From Bacteroidota bacterium (lineage in GTDB: Bacteria; Bacteroidota; Bacteroidia; Chitinophagales; Chitinophagaceae), in contig JAFDYG010000473.1 in assembly GCA_018267545.1 (NCBI GenBank), positions 1-48,421 on the forward strand: 48,421 bases of DNA, given 5' to 3'. How positions within the stretch are numbered: position 1 is the stretch's first letter; every line of letters starts with the position of its first letter. The notes below the pieces were generated by a model. The model saw only the letters and a program-made list of their open reading frames with translations. It ran no database searches and was not told where the DNA came from. Both the position numbers and the translations under genes were made by a program. Positions 34,009 to 41,676 of the stretch are shown piece after piece.

Positions 34009-34104
34009 AAAAATACAGATTTCAATATCCAAATATATAAAATTCAGCCGTTTACAAAACTGGCACCATCATAGTGCTAAACAATTAGACAAAAACCAAC
34101 CGGG

Positions 34105-36480
34105 ATGTTCAAAAACTATTTCGTCATCGCCGTCCGTAATCTTTTCAAGCACAAAAGCTTTTCCGTAATCAATATCGCGGGTATGGCCCTGGGTACCGCC
34201 TGCAGCCTGCTGATCCTGCTTTGGGTGCAGGACGAACGCGAGAAGGATGCTTTTCACAAGAACGACCGCCGGCTCTTCCGTGTTTATGAGCGGATGGTTA
34301 ATAACGGTGCGGTTTCAGCCGGCTATGAAACGCGCGGGATCATGGCGGACGAACTCAAACGGAATATCCCCGAAATCGAAAAGGCGTCTCCATTTGCCTG
34401 GCAGGAGTCTCATACCTTCGCCGTCGGCAATAAGATTCTGAAACAGATCGGTAATAGCGCCGGCGCCGACTTCTTCGAGATGTTCAGCTATCCGTTGCTG
34501 GAGGGTAGCGCAAAAGATGCGCTGGGCTCACCTGAGAGTATCGTTTTATCAAAAAATATGGCCGTTCGGTTTTTTGGCAGCCCCGCCGCTGCCATTGGCA
34601 AGACCATCCGGTATGAGAATAGAAAGGACCTGACGGTCAAGGCTGTCTTCGAAAATCTCTCCCCCCAGGTATCTAATCGTTTCGATTTTCTTTTGAACTG
34701 GCATCTCTTCCAGGAGGAAAAGGCCTGGACGAAGCTCTGGACGACTACCGGGCCCCGGGCGCTCCTGCTGTTGCGTGCCGACGCCGACCCCGCTAAGGTC
34801 GAGCAGAAGATGGCCCGGTTTATCGACCAGTACTATAAAAAGCAAGACGCCCGAATCTATAACGAGCTTGGCATACAGCGTTTCAGCGAGGCCTATCTGC
34901 ATAGCCATTTCGAAAATGGCCGTCCTGGCGGAGGCCGTATCGAATACGTCCATCTGTTCAGCCTCGTGGCGTCATTCCTTTTGCTGATCGCCTGCATCAA
35001 TTTCATGAACCTGACCACAGCCAGGTCTGTACAGCGCGCGAAGGAAATTGGCGTTCGCAAGGTCATGGGCGCTCGTCGCGTTCTATTGATCCGTCAGTTT
35101 ATCGGAGAAGCGCTTTTTATTGCATTTCTGGCCACGTTGCTGGCTCTGCTCCTGGTCGCGCTGGCTTTGCCGTCTTTTAATCAGCTGACCGGTAAAGAAA
35201 TTGCCCTTCCCTATGGGCGCTGGCCCTTCTGGGCCTGGGTGGCGGCTTTGTGTCTGATGACGGGTGTTTTTTCCGGAAGCTACCCGGCGTTCCATCTTTC
35301 TGCATTCAATCCTATCCGCGTTCTCAAGGGCAGCATTGTCAAGGCCCGCGGTGCGGCGCTTTGGTTCCGAAAGGGATTGGTCGTTTTTCAATTTGTCCTT
35401 TCCATCGTGCTGATCATCTCTACCTTATTGATCTCGAGGCAGGTCAACTATATTCAGTCGGCCAATCTGGGCTATGACAAGTCCAATCTGTTTTATATTC
35501 CGATCGAAGGAGATCTCTCTTCCAAGCTGGAACTGTTGATATCGGAAGCGGAGAAGAGCCAGGGGGTCGCTTCTGTAACACCTCTGTCACAGGAGCCCAC
35601 GCAGATTCAGAATGGAGAAGCTGCCCTCGACTGGGAAGGTAAGGACCCCGAGGATAATACCTACTTCACGCACCTGGGTGTCGGTTATGAATTTGCTTCT
35701 ACGATGAAGATAGCGATGGTCGAAGGCCGCGACTTCTCGAAGACTTTTCCTACGGATTCTACCGGCTATATCCTGAACGAGACGGCAGCGCGGCTTGTAG
35801 GGTACCGGCAGGCTATTGGCCGCCCATTTACCTTCCGCGGCAAGAGAGGAACCATTGTTGGCGTCGTACACGACTTCCACTTTCTGTCCCTGCACCAGCC
35901 TATTGGACCATTGGTTCTTCGATTAGGATACGGGGAGCGGAATTTCTTTAGCCTGCTGGTCCGCACCAAGCCTGGCCAGATAAAGGAAGCCCTGGCCAAT
36001 ATGCAAAAGCTTTGTAAGACACTCAATCCCAATTTTCCTTTCAGCTATAAATTTTCGGATGAAGAATATGGTCAGCTGTACCGGAGCGAAGCGATCATCG
36101 GAAGTCTTTCGGTTATCTTTGCAATCCTGGCCATCTTTATCGCCAGTCTGGGTCTGCTGGGGCTCTCGATGTTTACGGCGGAGCAGCGGACCAAGGAGAT
36201 TGGGATCCGAAAGGTATTGGGGGCAAGCGTGACATCCCTTTTCCGGCTCTTATCGACCGATTTCCTGCTGCTGGTCGCCATAGCCTTCTTGATTGCTTCG
36301 CCGATTGCCTGGTGGAGCATGCACGAATGGATGCAGCAGTTTGCTTATAAAGCGGGAATCCCCTGGTGGATTTTTGGCCTCGCTGGTATCATCTCTTTGG
36401 CCATTGCCTTACTGACGGTCTGCGTTCAATCCGTGCGGGCGGCATCGGCCAATCCTGTCAAGAGTTTGCGATCGGAATAA
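34105..36480 (+). CDS. FtsX/MacB-type ABC transporter permease (paralogue 4)
   Basis: A 791-residue duplicated permease, closest at its N-terminus (MFKNYFVIAVRN) to the protein starting at 6938. TM1 is near 20-42, the first FtsX block has ACINFMNLTTARSVQRAKE and GVRKVMGARR, the second periplasmic domain has a GTIVGVVHDFHF strand, and the last block has EQRTKEIGIRKVLGAS. The ending ANPVKSLRSE is typical. It should sit in the inner membrane with two periplasmic domains. No ATPase gene is near. Its upstream region has the best copies of the shared motif. Confidence 0.92.
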   Translation: MFKNYFVIAVRNLFKHKSFSVINIAGMALGTACSLLILLWVQDEREKDAFHKNDRRLFRVYERMVNNGAVSAGYETRGIMADELKRNIPEIEKASPFAWQESHTFAVGNKILKQIGNSAGADFFEMFSYPLLEGSAKDALGSPESIVLSKNMAVRFFGSPAAAIGKTIRYENRKDLTVKAVFENLSPQVSNRFDFLLNWHLFQEEKAWTKLWTTTGPRALLLLRADADPAKVEQKMARFIDQYYKKQDARIYNELGIQRFSEAYLHSHFENGRPGGGRIEYVHLFSLVASFLLLIACINFMNLTTARSVQRAKEIGVRKVMGARRVLLIRQFIGEALFIAFLATLLALLLVALALPSFNQLTGKEIALPYGRWPFWAWVAALCLMTGVFSGSYPAFHLSAFNPIRVLKGSIVKARGAALWFRKGLVVFQFVLSIVLIISTLLISRQVNYIQSANLGYDKSNLFYIPIEGDLSSKLELLISEAEKSQGVASVTPLSQEPTQIQNGEAALDWEGKDPEDNTYFTHLGVGYEFASTMKIAMVEGRDFSKTFPTDSTGYILNETAARLVGYRQAIGRPFTFRGKRGTIVGVVHDFHFLSLHQPIGPLVLRLGYGERNFFSLLVRTKPGQIKEALANMQKLCKTLNPNFPFSYKFSDEEYGQLYRSEAIIGSLSVIFAILAIFIASLGLLGLSMFTAEQRTKEIGIRKVLGASVTSLFRLLSTDFLLLVAIAFLIASPIAWWSMHEWMQQFAYKAGIPWWIFGLAGIISLAIALLTVCVQSVRAASANPVKSLRSE

Positions 36481-36485
36481 TCCTC

Positions 36486-36851
36486 CTATCGGTTGAATTC
36501 TCCAATGTGCCAGAGGATACCGGAGGGATCGTGCAGGAAACATTCCTTTCCCCAATCGTAGCTGCGGCTGGGCGTCAGCCTGACATGGGCATATTTGGCC
36601 GGCAGGTCCAAAGCTACCAGCTCATTCCAAAAACGGTCGACGTCTTCCACTTCCAAAAAGACCATCGTATTATCGACCCAGTCCTTTATGTATCCGTCTT
36701 GTAAATAAAAGGCAAGCCCATCTGTCTTAAAGACCGACATATTGTGGGATAAAACCGTTTCTTCAAAGCCGAGGTCCCGGTAAAAGCTGCGGGATAATTC
36801 GAAATTCTTTGCTCCGATAAAAGGGCGTATCGATTTTGCAAGATGTTTCAT
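36486..36851 (-). CDS. VOC family protein
   Basis: A 121-residue VOC-fold protein. Segments typical of the fold are RPFIGAKNFELSRSFYRDLGFEE at the start, FYLQDGY in the middle, VFLEVEDVDRFWNEL opening the second half, and FLHDPSGILWHIGEFNR at the end. It resembles bleomycin-resistance-like members, but the ligand is unknown. It lies five bases after a second VOC gene, clearly in one operon. Confidence 0.87.
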   Translation of the reverse strand: MKHLAKSIRPFIGAKNFELSRSFYRDLGFEETVLSHNMSVFKTDGLAFYLQDGYIKDWVDNTMVFLEVEDVDRFWNELVALDLPAKYAHVRLTPSRSYDWGKECFLHDPSGILWHIGEFNR

Positions 36852-36856
36852 GGCGA

Positions 36857-37207
36857 TTATTTCATTGGTTCTGGTCTTGGGTGGACCGGTTCATAAACAC
36901 CCAGCCTTCCTCCGCCGGGCAAGGTCAGATAGGTCACGTGGCCCCATCGCTGATGCTGAACGGGCTCACAGGAGATTTTTGCCTCCTTCATCTGCCGGAC
37001 AAACGACTCGATGTTGTCGCAGAGCAGATACAGCTCAGGATGACTGCTTGTGTCGGCGGGGTGCACTGCTATCTCGGAAGGCGGAAGACCAAAGATAAGC
37101 CAGCCATGCCCGACGTCGACGTGGTTTAGCTGGAGGACGTTTTGAAGGAAGGCCCGGTCGGCTTCGGGGTTGGAACTATAAAGGATGGTGTGCGCTCCGG
37201 TAATCAT
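36857..37207 (-). CDS. VOC family protein
   Basis: A 116-residue VOC-fold protein, first gene of the two-gene VOC operon. It starts MITGAHTILYSSNPEADRAF, has LIFGLPPSEIAVHP in the middle, LYLLCDNIESFVRQMKEA opening the second half, and ends with LPGGGRLGVYEP. The two VOC proteins are not close copies, so they may bind different ligands or form a heterodimer; neither is shown. It is divergent from the thioesterase gene across 104 bases holding two palindromes. Confidence 0.87.
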   Translation of the reverse strand: MITGAHTILYSSNPEADRAFLQNVLQLNHVDVGHGWLIFGLPPSEIAVHPADTSSHPELYLLCDNIESFVRQMKEAKISCEPVQHQRWGHVTYLTLPGGGRLGVYEPVHPRPEPMK

Positions 37208-37232
37208 GGAAAGGTTGTTTGTTCTTACAAGA

Positions 37233-37289
37233 TAGGGATAATCCCTAATATCGGTTAATCAGCCGATAATTGGGTGAATAGTATCTTTG
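37233..37289. promoter_or_regulatory. Two abutting palindromes in the VOC/thioesterase divergent promoter
   Basis: TAGGGAT-A-ATCCCTA (37233-37247) is a perfect 15-base palindrome. One base later TATCGG (37249-37254) and CCGATA (37263-37268) form a perfect inverted repeat across eight bases. TATCTTTG at 37282-37289 matches the -7 consensus for the rightward thioesterase gene, so the second palindrome covers its -33 zone; the first abuts TATCTTGT, a -7-like element for the leftward VOC operon. Each promoter thus has its own operator-like site. Confidence 0.55.
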
Positions 37290-37311
37290 CTTCAACTAAT
37301 ACATGTAATCG

Positions 37312-37755
37312 ATGGCTACCTTTCGGAAAAGACTATCCCTTCGCTGGTCGGATTTGGATCCTAACTTTCATCTTCGGCACAGCAGCTATTATGACCTGGC
37401 GGCAACATTCCGGGTAGAGCTCCTCGACCAGATGGGGTTGACCCTGCAGGTAATGAAGGAGCAGCATTTCGGGCCCGTTTTATTCAGGGAAGAAGCCGTA
37501 TTTCTAAAGGAAATCCGGATTGCGGACAATGTCGATATTACGGCAGCGCTTGTCTCGTTGACCCCCGATGGCGCGAAATGGTCCGTCATGCATGAATTTA
37601 TCGATGATAAAGATGTAGTCAGGGCCCGGCTTACGGTAGACGGCGCCTGGATCGACACCCAGATAAGGAAGATCGCCAAACCCACCGCGCACGTTGCGAT
37701 CGATGTGTTCAACGCTCTTCCAAAGATAGAGGTCGTCCCCAACACAGAAAAATAA
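37312..37755 (+). CDS. Hotdog-fold acyl-CoA thioesterase family protein
   Basis: A 147-residue single hotdog-domain protein of the 4HBT type. The N-terminal RWSDLDPNFHLRHSSYYDLA holds the conserved Asp14/Asp16 and the loop before the central helix; FREEAVFLKEIRIAD and the later VRARLTVDGAWID are the expected strands. Such enzymes hydrolyse acyl-CoA thioesters, but chain preference cannot be read. It abuts the convergent alpha/beta hydrolase gene, the two stops being adjacent (TAATTA). Confidence 0.85.
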   Translation: MATFRKRLSLRWSDLDPNFHLRHSSYYDLAATFRVELLDQMGLTLQVMKEQHFGPVLFREEAVFLKEIRIADNVDITAALVSLTPDGAKWSVMHEFIDDKDVVRARLTVDGAWIDTQIRKIAKPTAHVAIDVFNALPKIEVVPNTEK

Positions 37756-38619
37756 TTACCGTGCGAGGAAGGCCAACGCCATCTTTATCAACGCCACTCT
37801 CTTGTTGGTAAAGGGGTGGTCGGTCTTCCACACCTGATAATCGAAATAGTTTTTGTTGGAAGCCTTTAACTGTTCGGCCAGCTCCTTATTGCCGGTATGC
37901 TCGTCGAGCATGATGATTTGTTTACCGGCGAGGGCATTGCGGGCGCTGGTGCCCGATAAGTTGAAATAATCCGGGTCTTTTAGAACGGGCATGAATATAT
38001 CCGTCAGTGAAGCATTTAGTACGAAGTATTTCATTCCGAAGGCGGGGTTGTTCACCATGTCCTGCAGCGCCTTTTCTGATTTTATCTTACTCAAACCCTT
38101 GTAAATATCCCAGGTCGATAGTGCAAATCCTTTCTTTATACCAGGGATTTGCTGTAAGGCTTTCAGACAGACGAATCCACCCATGCTATGACCAAAGAGG
38201 ACGATATTGGAGGTGTCTATCTTTAAGGAGTCCTGGTATTTCTTGCAGAATTCGACCACGTTTGCTACGTCTTCGACGCAGTTTTTAAAGCTGAAATTGC
38301 CCGGGCTGCCCCAGGAGCCGCGGTAATCGAAGTAGATGACGTTCCACCCGCGGGCTCTGGCGACCTGTGCCAGATCGAGGTTGCGCTCGTTGCCGGGGTA
38401 GCCGTGCAGGAGCAGTAGTGTAGGATGTTTTTGGGCGCCGTTGGCTCTGTAGATAAAACCGGCAAGTTGTGAGCCTGCGGAGGGAATAAACAATTCCGTC
38501 TGACCTGCGGGCGAAGCCGGGTCCCATTCGATGTCTTTTAAGACGAGGCTATCGGTTTGAGAGAAGGCAATCGTGACTGCAAAAAGCAGGAAGCAGGTAG
38601 TAGAGATGAATTTATTCAT
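37756..38619 (-). CDS. Exported alpha/beta hydrolase
   Basis: A 287-residue secreted or periplasmic serine hydrolase. The signal peptide covers about 1-20 (ending IAFSQ). The fold is marked by LLHGYPGNERN near 70-80 (oxyanion region), GHSMGG at 143-148 with nucleophile Ser145, and a late His in WKTDHPFT; the acid is likely the Asp in MLDEHTG. The lid region (about 160-225) is helical. It is related to dienelactone-hydrolase-like and acyl-peptide-like esterases; substrate unknown. It lies 37 bases after the 38657-40099 gene on the same strand, so possibly in the same transcript. Confidence 0.87.
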   Translation of the reverse strand: MNKFISTTCFLLFAVTIAFSQTDSLVLKDIEWDPASPAGQTELFIPSAGSQLAGFIYRANGAQKHPTLLLLHGYPGNERNLDLAQVARARGWNVIYFDYRGSWGSPGNFSFKNCVEDVANVVEFCKKYQDSLKIDTSNIVLFGHSMGGFVCLKALQQIPGIKKGFALSTWDIYKGLSKIKSEKALQDMVNNPAFGMKYFVLNASLTDIFMPVLKDPDYFNLSGTSARNALAGKQIIMLDEHTGNKELAEQLKASNKNYFDYQVWKTDHPFTNKRVALIKMALAFLAR

Positions 38620-38656
38620 TGTTTATATTATGCAGCGTCTCTATGCTGGCCTGCTT

Positions 38657-40099
38657 CTATCTCACCGGCCTGGTCTCACAGACGTAGCCGAACAAACACC
38701 GATCCTTGATCATGGCGGCCACCTCTGACGGCACGTATTCTTCCCAGCCCTCTTCTCTCTGCTTGATCATATGCAGGACCTTGTCCGTTCCGATCTGGAG
38801 GTTGCTGTCGATGTAGTGGTGGATGTCTTCGATCTTGTTATTGGCGATCAGGTAGCGGTAGAGGTCCACCAGGTGTGAAGGTGGGTTGAATCGCAGGCAG
38901 TTATAGATGATTCCGTTCCGTAGGGTCGGATAGATGAAGAGCTTGACCTTGCGGCTGAACAGCGTGGCGAAGGACTCCAGGATGCCGCCGGGCAGATCCT
39001 TGTAGTGTTCTTCGGAGAAGATATACTCCAGGTTGGGATAGCCGAGAATCACCCCCATCTTCAGCTTGGTGATCTTGGATAAGTATGACACCAGCTTGTA
39101 GTATTCATGAAAGTCGGAAATGAGCACGGTCTGTCCCAATGCGCAAAGAATGTCAACGCGGTCGAGGAAATCTTTTTCGTCGATCTCGGCGGTGGGGTCG
39201 GCGTCCCTTTCCTTCAGGGCCTGAAGCGTCAGCTCCGTCACGACGACGACGTTCTCCTTATCCACATCCGGCTCCTGCATGAATTGTTTGAGACCGTTGT
39301 TCAGCATGTCCATGTGGACGTTGATGACGGGACGGAAACGGCCGCGGATCACGGCGATATGTTTCTTGTATAGTACTTCGGAAGGCTGCATATTCTTCCC
39401 ATCCGGACCGAAGAGCGCTGCATCCGAGAAGCCATACTTGACCAGGTGAAGGCTCATCAGGCGATTGTCCACCTTGGTAAAGGCGGGACCCTCGAAACGG
39501 ATCATGTCGATCTGCATGGCATCCATTGAAAGATTGTCCATCAGCGACAGCAGAAAAATATTGGGATGGGTGTGATAGTAGAAGCAGGCATAGATCAGGT
39601 TGACACCCAGGACGCCGACGGCGCTTTGCTGAAGGACATTGTCATTGTCCAATAGCTTGACGTGGATAATGACGTCGTTGTGTGGTCCGTTGGGTTCCAG
39701 CTGAAAACGAACTCCCATCCAGCCGTGGCCTTCATTGGTCTTGTGGTAATTGAGGGCCGACATGGTATCCGAGAAAGAAAAGAAGGTAGTGGTGCTGCCG
39801 CGGCTTTCCTCCAGCCTTTCGATCAAAAGGCCATACTCCTTGTCCTGCATGGCTAAAAGACGGGATTCACTGACATAACGACGCCCCTTCTGCGCTCCAT
39901 AGATCGCGTCCGAGAAGGTCATGTCATAGGCCGACATGGTCTTTGCAATGGTGCCCGAAGAGCCCCCCGCCTTGAAAAAATGGGCGGCGACATCCTGACC
40001 GGCGCCGATTTCTGCAAAGGAGCCGTAAATTTTGGGGTCAAGATTTATGGCAAGCGCTTTCTGTTTTGTTCCTAAATCCTTGTTGTGAATGACACTCAT
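38657..40099 (-). CDS. Large conserved cytoplasmic protein of unknown function
   Basis: A 480-residue soluble protein without signal peptide or membrane segment. Conserved-looking segments are NLDPKIYGSFAEIGAGQDVA, FKAGGSSGTIAKTMSAYD, FSDAIYGAQKGRRYV near the N-terminus, then NLIYACFYYH, VDNRLMSLHLVKYGFSDA and MFGPDGKN-like AALFGPDGKN in the middle. I recall the family from Bacteroidota, where it has been given conflicting labels (TonB receptor, nicotinate-nucleotide adenylyltransferase). Neither fits: there is no barrel or signal, and no HxGH nucleotidyltransferase motif. The ATG at 40099 (MSVIHNKDLG) is preferred to one four codons upstream. Confidence 0.8.
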   Translation of the reverse strand: MSVIHNKDLGTKQKALAINLDPKIYGSFAEIGAGQDVAAHFFKAGGSSGTIAKTMSAYDMTFSDAIYGAQKGRRYVSESRLLAMQDKEYGLLIERLEESRGSTTTFFSFSDTMSALNYHKTNEGHGWMGVRFQLEPNGPHNDVIIHVKLLDNDNVLQQSAVGVLGVNLIYACFYYHTHPNIFLLSLMDNLSMDAMQIDMIRFEGPAFTKVDNRLMSLHLVKYGFSDAALFGPDGKNMQPSEVLYKKHIAVIRGRFRPVINVHMDMLNNGLKQFMQEPDVDKENVVVVTELTLQALKERDADPTAEIDEKDFLDRVDILCALGQTVLISDFHEYYKLVSYLSKITKLKMGVILGYPNLEYIFSEEHYKDLPGGILESFATLFSRKVKLFIYPTLRNGIIYNCLRFNPPSHLVDLYRYLIANNKIEDIHHYIDSNLQIGTDKVLHMIKQREEGWEEYVPSEVAAMIKDRCLFGYVCETRPVR

Positions 40100-40254
40100 A
40101 CAATTAGTCATTTATATATATACCGCTGCCAGAATCAACTACAGATATAACGCCAAATCGAGCCATAAAGATACATTTAATACCACAAATAAAAAGTGGC
40201 CAAATTTTTAAAACACATCTGAGTCTTATGTATATTCGAGGAAATAATAAAGAC

Positions 40255-40419
40255 ATGCTTATCGATAAAATCCTCAATACGGCCTTTTCATTCGGGGCTG
40301 CAGTCGTCATTTTCGGAGCCTGGTCCAAGATCGAGCACAACGAATACAGCGTCGATACAACAGACCGTCCGGGTGCTCAGCAAAATATTCAGGGTGTAAG
40401 TCGTATCTTGCGGGGATGA
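40255..40419 (+). CDS. GldL-TM1-like membrane microprotein
   Basis: A 54-residue protein with a single hydrophobic helix (about 8-27). The segment NTAFSFGAAVVIFGAWSKIEH resembles the first membrane helix of GldL, the type IX secretion motor protein, in the pattern GAAVVI-x-GA-x-x-K-I-x-H. The second GldL helix and cytoplasmic domain are absent, and no other frame supplies them. Its stop overlaps the start of the amidase gene as ATGA, which strongly supports translation. The ATG at 40255 is preferred over an upstream one at 40228. Confidence 0.6.
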   Translation: MLIDKILNTAFSFGAAVVIFGAWSKIEHNEYSVDTTDRPGAQQNIQGVSRILRG

Positions 40420-41225
40420 AGTATTCCCTTGCTTTTGCTCTTCTTTTGGGGCTGTGTGCCTGTCATCCCAATCCGTACAAGACTACCAACCGGGCCTATA
40501 AAGACCAGGCCCGCGACTACGCCCGCACCCTCCGGCAGAGCCCCCTCGAGACGGGAGCCGATTCGGTCCCGGCCGCTCCCTATTGGGTCGGCACGACCAA
40601 CTTCAACCTGCGCAAGCCGAATTTTGTCATCATTCATCATACCGCACAGAACAGCTGCCCGCAGACCCTGAAAACCTTTACTACGGTGAGCACGCAGGTC
40701 AGCGCGCACTATGTCATTTGTAAAGACGGAACCGTCCACCACATGCTGAATGACTATCTGCGGGCCTGGCAGGCCGGTGTGAGCAAGTGGGGGAATGTAA
40801 CCGATATCAATTCGATCTCGATTGGAATCGAGCTGGATAACAATGGCCATGAGCCTTTTCCGGACACCCAGATCAATAGCCTCCTGCACCTGCTGACCAG
40901 GCTTAAAAAAACGTATAGTATACCTGTTGGTAATTTTATCGGTCATGGCGACATCGCCCCTACCCGGAAGAACGACCCCAATTATTCTTTTCCCTGGAAG
41001 ACGCTGGCGGATGGAGGCTTTGGCAATTGGTATGCGGACACCACGGGTATCGTCCTTCCCCCGGACTTCAGCAGCCTGACCGCCCTGCGGCTGGTAGGCT
41101 ATGACATTCACGATAGCAGCGCCGCAGCGTTGGCCTTCAAGCGGCACTTCGAGCAGGATACCCTGCGTACCTGGGGTGAACCCGAGAAGAAGATTCTCTA
41201 TAGTTTATATCGTAAATACGAGTAA
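40416..41225 (+). CDS. N-acetylmuramoyl-L-alanine amidase (Amidase_2), lipoprotein
   Basis: A 269-residue cell-wall amidase of the AmiD/AmpD type, which cuts the bond between muramic acid and the peptide stem. The zinc site is visible: His74/His75 in VIIHHTA, His177 in GHGDIAPTRKNDP and Asp187 nearby, with the supporting Glu139 in IGIELDNNG. The short signal ends at Cys16 (LCAC), a possible lipidation site, so it would sit in the outer membrane facing the periplasm. A C-terminal 60-residue helical extension (about 205-269) is a likely peptidoglycan-binding part. Coupled to the microprotein upstream and one base before the GNAT gene. Confidence 0.9.
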   Translation: MKYSLAFALLLGLCACHPNPYKTTNRAYKDQARDYARTLRQSPLETGADSVPAAPYWVGTTNFNLRKPNFVIIHHTAQNSCPQTLKTFTTVSTQVSAHYVICKDGTVHHMLNDYLRAWQAGVSKWGNVTDINSISIGIELDNNGHEPFPDTQINSLLHLLTRLKKTYSIPVGNFIGHGDIAPTRKNDPNYSFPWKTLADGGFGNWYADTTGIVLPPDFSSLTALRLVGYDIHDSSAAALAFKRHFEQDTLRTWGEPEKKILYSLYRKYE

Positions 41226-41226
41226 T

Positions 41227-41676
41227 ATGCTTTCTATTCTTCGAACCAATTCCGAAAACCCCGACTTCCAGGAGCTTGTCCGGGCGCTGGACAAATATCT
41301 GGCTTTTTTGGATGGGGATGAACATGCCTTTTATGCCCAGTTCAATAAGACAGCCATGCTGCCGGAGGTCGTCGTGGCTTATGAGGACGGCATGCCGGTA
41401 GGCTGCGGGGCTATCAGGGCTTTTTCGCCGGAAGCTATGGAGGTTAAACGTATGTATGTATTGCCTGAGCTTCGCGGAAAGGGGATCGCCACCGCCGTTC
41501 TGTGTGAGCTGGAAGCATGGTCCAGAGAATTGGGTTACGAAAAATGTGTGCTGGAGACGGGAAAAAGACAGCCCGAGGCGATCGGGCTGTATAAGAAGAA
41601 TGGTTATTCGGATACGCCGAACTACGGACAATATATCGGCGTCGAAAACAGCGTTTGCTTCGAAAAGAAATTATAA
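41227..41676 (+). CDS. GNAT family N-acetyltransferase
   Basis: A 149-residue acetyltransferase. The acetyl-CoA site is clear: VKRMYVLPELRGKGIATAVLCELEAW with the R/Q-x-x-G-x-G/A loop RGKGIA, followed by LETGKRQPEAIGLYKKNGY. The substrate is unknown. The ATG at 41227 lies one base after the amidase stop, so the gene is the last of a three-gene unit beginning with the microprotein. Its stop overlaps the convergent amidohydrolase gene by six bases. Confidence 0.92.
   Translation: MLSILRTNSENPDFQELVRALDKYLAFLDGDEHAFYAQFNKTAMLPEVVVAYEDGMPVGCGAIRAFSPEAMEVKRMYVLPELRGKGIATAVLCELEAWSRELGYEKCVLETGKRQPEAIGLYKKNGYSDTPNYGQYIGVENSVCFEKKL

Noticed and set aside
38657-40099. TonB-dependent receptor or nicotinate-nucleotide adenylyltransferase
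   Set aside because: No signal peptide, barrel pattern or HxGH motif is present.
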